In this document: positions 6,144 to 7,719 of the stretch, piece after piece
Position numbering within the stretch: the stretch's first letter is position 1
Layout: each line of letters begins with the position of its first letter
Assembly: GCA_002369175.1 (NCBI GenBank)
Contig: DFES01000008.1
Coordinates: forward strand, 1-7,719
Source of the DNA: Selenomonadaceae bacterium UBA3796
GTDB taxonomy: Bacteria > Bacillota > Negativicutes > Selenomonadales > Selenomonadaceae
Length of the DNA: 7,719 bases
Direction: 5' to 3'
Notes under the pieces: model-generated
Told to the model about the DNA's origin: nothing
The model's input: the letters and a program-made list of their open reading frames with translations, nothing else
Database searches by the model: none
Position numbers and translations under genes: made by a program

Positions 6144-6236
6144 TTATACGATTTCCCGCAAATATGCTACCTCAAACACCATCGAATCTTTGCCGTCTTG
6201 CTTCGCTTCGTGCAGGAAGTTGCCGTATTTCACCAT
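6144..6236 (-). CDS. Possible small protein, 30 aa
   Basis: A minus-strand ORF runs from ATG 6234-6236 to TAA 6144-6146. It begins MVKYGNFLHEAKQDG and ends FEVAYLREIV. The composition is protein-like, with alternating charged and hydrophobic residues and mostly common codons, and it fills the gap just upstream of the phosphatase gene. The ribosome binding site is weak (GAGTG about 4 nt before ATG), and an in-frame stop lies one codon before the start. It could be a small protein, a leader peptide, or the remnant of a larger gene. I cannot name a homologue. Confidence 0.4.
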   Translation of the reverse strand: MVKYGNFLHEAKQDGKDSMVFEVAYLREIV

Positions 6237-6251
6237 AAATCACTCAAGGGC

Positions 6252-6280
6252 TTGAAAATTCTTAAAAAGGAGGGTATACT
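6252..6280 (+). promoter_or_regulatory. Promoter of the dha operon
   Basis: TTGAAA (6252-6257) and TATACT (6275-6280) are 17 nt apart. The predicted start near 6287 lies inside the palindrome at 6282-6300, and the leader before dhaK is about 34 nt. Confidence 0.75.
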
Positions 6281-6281
6281 A

Positions 6282-6300
6282 ATAATGTTTAGAATATTAT
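6282..6300 (+). promoter_or_regulatory. Candidate operator at the dhaK transcription start
   Basis: ATAATGTT-TAG-AATATTAT is an imperfect palindrome with 8-nt half-sites matching at 7 of 8 positions around a 3-nt centre. It begins two bases after the -10 box and covers the predicted transcription start, where a bound repressor would block initiation. Bacterial dha operons are commonly under dedicated regulators, but I see no regulator gene here. AT-rich palindromes also arise by chance. Confidence 0.4.
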
Positions 6301-6320
6301 CATGAATGGGAGGAATTTCC

Positions 6321-7313
6321 ATGAAAAAACTCATCAACAATGTGGCTGATGTCGAAGAGCAGATGATTCGCGGTCTTGTGAAATCTGCCCCGAAGAAGCT
6401 TCGCAAACTGGATTGCGGCAACGTCGTCGTCCGTGCGGAGAAGAAAGCGGACAACAAGGTTGCTCTTGTCAGCGGCGGCGGCAGCGGGCACGAGCCAGCG
6501 CATGGAGGTTATGTCGGGGAAGGCATGCTGGACTGCGCTGTAGCCGGAGCCGTATTCACCTCCCCCACCCCGGATCAAATTTTTGAAGGCATCAAAGCAG
6601 TTGCCACGACGCAGGGAACCCTCTGCATTGTCAAGAACTACACCGGTGATGTCATGAATTTTGAAATGGCCATTGATATGGCAGGCGATGAGGATATCAA
6701 AGCAGATTACGTCGTGGTCAATGATGACGTGGCGGTGAAGGACAGCCTTTACACTACGGGGCGCCGCGGGGTAGCTGGCACGATCCTCGTGCACAAAATC
6801 GCAGGCGCCAAGGCTGAAGAGGGTGCAACGCTCCCTGAAGTCAAGGCCGTTGCAGAAAAAGTCATTGCCAATGTGCGCACCATGGGCATGGCCATTACGC
6901 CCTGTACGGTTCCTGCGGCAGGAAAACCCGGCTTTGAGCTCTCCGATGAGGAAATGGAAATCGGCATCGGCATCCATGGCGAACCGGGAACCCATCGGGA
7001 AAAACTCGGCAAAGCAAATGATATCGCCCGGCACCTCCTGGACAAGATCCTGGAGGATATCGACTACAAGGACAAGGAAGTTGTCCTCATGGTCAATGGC
7101 ATGGGAGGGACTCCCCTCATGGAACTCTATGTCATCAATGATTTCGTACAGGACTATCTGGCAGAAAAGGGTGTAAAGGTCTATGACACAATGGTGGGCA
7201 ACTACATGACCTCCATTGAGATGGCAGGCTTCTCCCTGACGCTCCTGCGCTTGGATGACGAGCTCAAGAAACTCTACGAGGCAAAAGCGGACACCCCGGC
7301 TTTGCGCCGTTGA
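6321..7313 (+). CDS. dhaK: Dihydroxyacetone kinase subunit DhaK
   Basis: This subunit binds dihydroxyacetone covalently and presents it for phosphorylation to DHAP, in the cytosol. The visible active site is GGGSGHEPAHGGYVG (52-66) with H57, D110 in NYTGDVMNF (106-114), and H219 in GIGIHGEPG, the histidine that forms the hemiaminal bond to substrate (H218 in E. coli). At 330 residues it is a stand-alone DhaK of the PTS-dependent type, not the ATP-dependent DAK1-DAK2 fusion. ATG 6321 is chosen because GGGAGGAA lies about 7 nt upstream. The in-frame ATG at 6306 overlaps that ribosome binding site. dhaL follows 15 nt after the stop, so the two form an operon. The promoter carries a candidate operator. 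Confidence 0.97.
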   Translation: MKKLINNVADVEEQMIRGLVKSAPKKLRKLDCGNVVVRAEKKADNKVALVSGGGSGHEPAHGGYVGEGMLDCAVAGAVFTSPTPDQIFEGIKAVATTQGTLCIVKNYTGDVMNFEMAIDMAGDEDIKADYVVVNDDVAVKDSLYTTGRRGVAGTILVHKIAGAKAEEGATLPEVKAVAEKVIANVRTMGMAITPCTVPAAGKPGFELSDEEMEIGIGIHGEPGTHREKLGKANDIARHLLDKILEDIDYKDKEVVLMVNGMGGTPLMELYVINDFVQDYLAEKGVKVYDTMVGNYMTSIEMAGFSLTLLRLDDELKKLYEAKADTPALRR

Positions 7314-7328
7314 AAGGGACGAATGCAC

Positions 7329-7719
7329 ATGATCGATACAAAAAAAATCATCGAAATCCTCCAATCCATCGTCAAGAAAATCGAGTCGGAAAAGGCCTTT
7401 CTCACAGAACTGGATAATGCCATCGGCGACGGCGACCACGGAATCAATCTCTCCCGCGGCTTCCAGAAGGTTGCGGAAAAACTTCCGGAATGGGAAGGGC
7501 AGGATATCGGTGCCATTCTCAAGGGTGTCGGGACACAGCTTGTCTCCACGGTAGGCGGTGCCTCAGGCCCCCTCTACGGCACTGCCTTCATGAAAGCAGG
7601 AAATGCCTGCAAGGGCAAGACGGAGCTTTCCGGGGAAGATTTCGCCGCTGCATTGGAAGCTGCCATCGGCGGCATCAAAATGCGGGGCAAATCCGTGGAA
7701 GGCGAAAAGACCATGCTGG
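7329..7719 (+). CDS. dhaL: Dihydroxyacetone kinase subunit DhaL (3' end missing)
   Basis: This is the nucleotide-binding subunit. In PTS-type systems it holds ADP as a fixed cofactor, is rephosphorylated by DhaM, and passes the phosphate to DhaK-bound dihydroxyacetone. The first 130 residues are present, including the Mg-ADP motif D29-x-x-x-GDGDHG (33-38)-x-N40, VGGASGPLYGTAF, and RGKS..GEKTML at the edge. The family is about 200-210 residues, so roughly 80 are missing. Two in-frame ATGs (7323 and 7329) follow GGGA at 7316-7319. The second has 9-nt spacing and is preferred over the first with 3 nt. The gene is translated from the dhaK transcript. dhaM would be expected next. Confidence 0.95.
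   Translation, partial: MIDTKKIIEILQSIVKKIESEKAFLTELDNAIGDGDHGINLSRGFQKVAEKLPEWEGQDIGAILKGVGTQLVSTVGGASGPLYGTAFMKAGNACKGKTELSGEDFAAALEAAIGGIKMRGKSVEGEKTML

Noticed and set aside
6306..6320. Upstream ATG for dhaK
   Set aside because: It overlaps the ribosome binding site GGGAGGAA and has no site of its own. ATG 6321 has correct spacing.
6300..7439. 379-codon minus-strand ORF opposite dhaK and dhaL
   Set aside because: It is antisense to two motif-complete genes and crosses their junction.

Overview
The window looks like ordinary chromosome from a Gram-positive-lineage (Bacillota) bacterium of roughly 50% GC. A Negativicutes relative (Selenomonas/Megasphaera/Mitsuokella/Dialister type) is my best guess. 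The support is strong GGAGG-type ribosome binding sites, tRNA genes with encoded CCA ends, canonical sigma-A-like promoters with 17-18 bp spacers, and a PTS-type dihydroxyacetone kinase with separate DhaK and DhaL proteins. The taxon is an inference, because no rRNA or marker gene is present.

Layout from left to right. (1) At 1-55 there is a possible last fragment of a rightward gene, followed by a perfect bidirectional terminator (54-96). (2) A leftward gene (96-824) encodes an exported protein of unknown function and has its own promoter. (3) A rightward unit follows: a strong promoter, tRNA-Ser(CGA) (992-1079), a short terminator-like hairpin, then a TauE/SafE-family membrane permease (1168-1956). 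(4) A perfect bidirectional terminator (1956-1996) separates the permease from a leftward transketolase gene (2026-4026), which has a TTG start and its own promoter. (5) A rightward unit: promoter, tRNA-Arg(CCG) (4335-4409), a GAAA-loop terminator, a nested inverted-repeat element (4457-4544), then a TtcA-family PP-loop thiolase (4586-5392). (6) A leftward PPP-type metallophosphatase (5367-6107) overlaps the thiolase gene tail to tail by 26 bp. Two possible small ORFs lie at and just before its start. (7) A rightward dha operon: promoter with a palindrome at the predicted transcription start, dhaK (6321-7313) and dhaL (from 7329, cut by the window end).

How the genes fit together. Transketolase (pentose phosphate pathway) and DhaK/DhaL (phosphorylation of dihydroxyacetone to DHAP) both feed triose-phosphate metabolism, but they are separate transcription units. 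DhaM, the PTS phosphoryl donor, would be expected just past the right edge. The most suggestive association is tRNA-Arg(CCG) directly upstream of a TtcA-like gene: in E. coli TtcA thiolates C32 of a small set of tRNAs that includes tRNA-Arg(CCG), and this tRNA has a C at position 32.

Most of the window is conventional. The parts most worth a second look are the nested inverted-repeat element between the tRNA-Arg terminator and the TtcA-like gene, the tRNA/modifying-enzyme pairing itself, the small ORFs upstream of the phosphatase, and the palindrome at the dhaK start site. I did not find a clear new multi-gene system.
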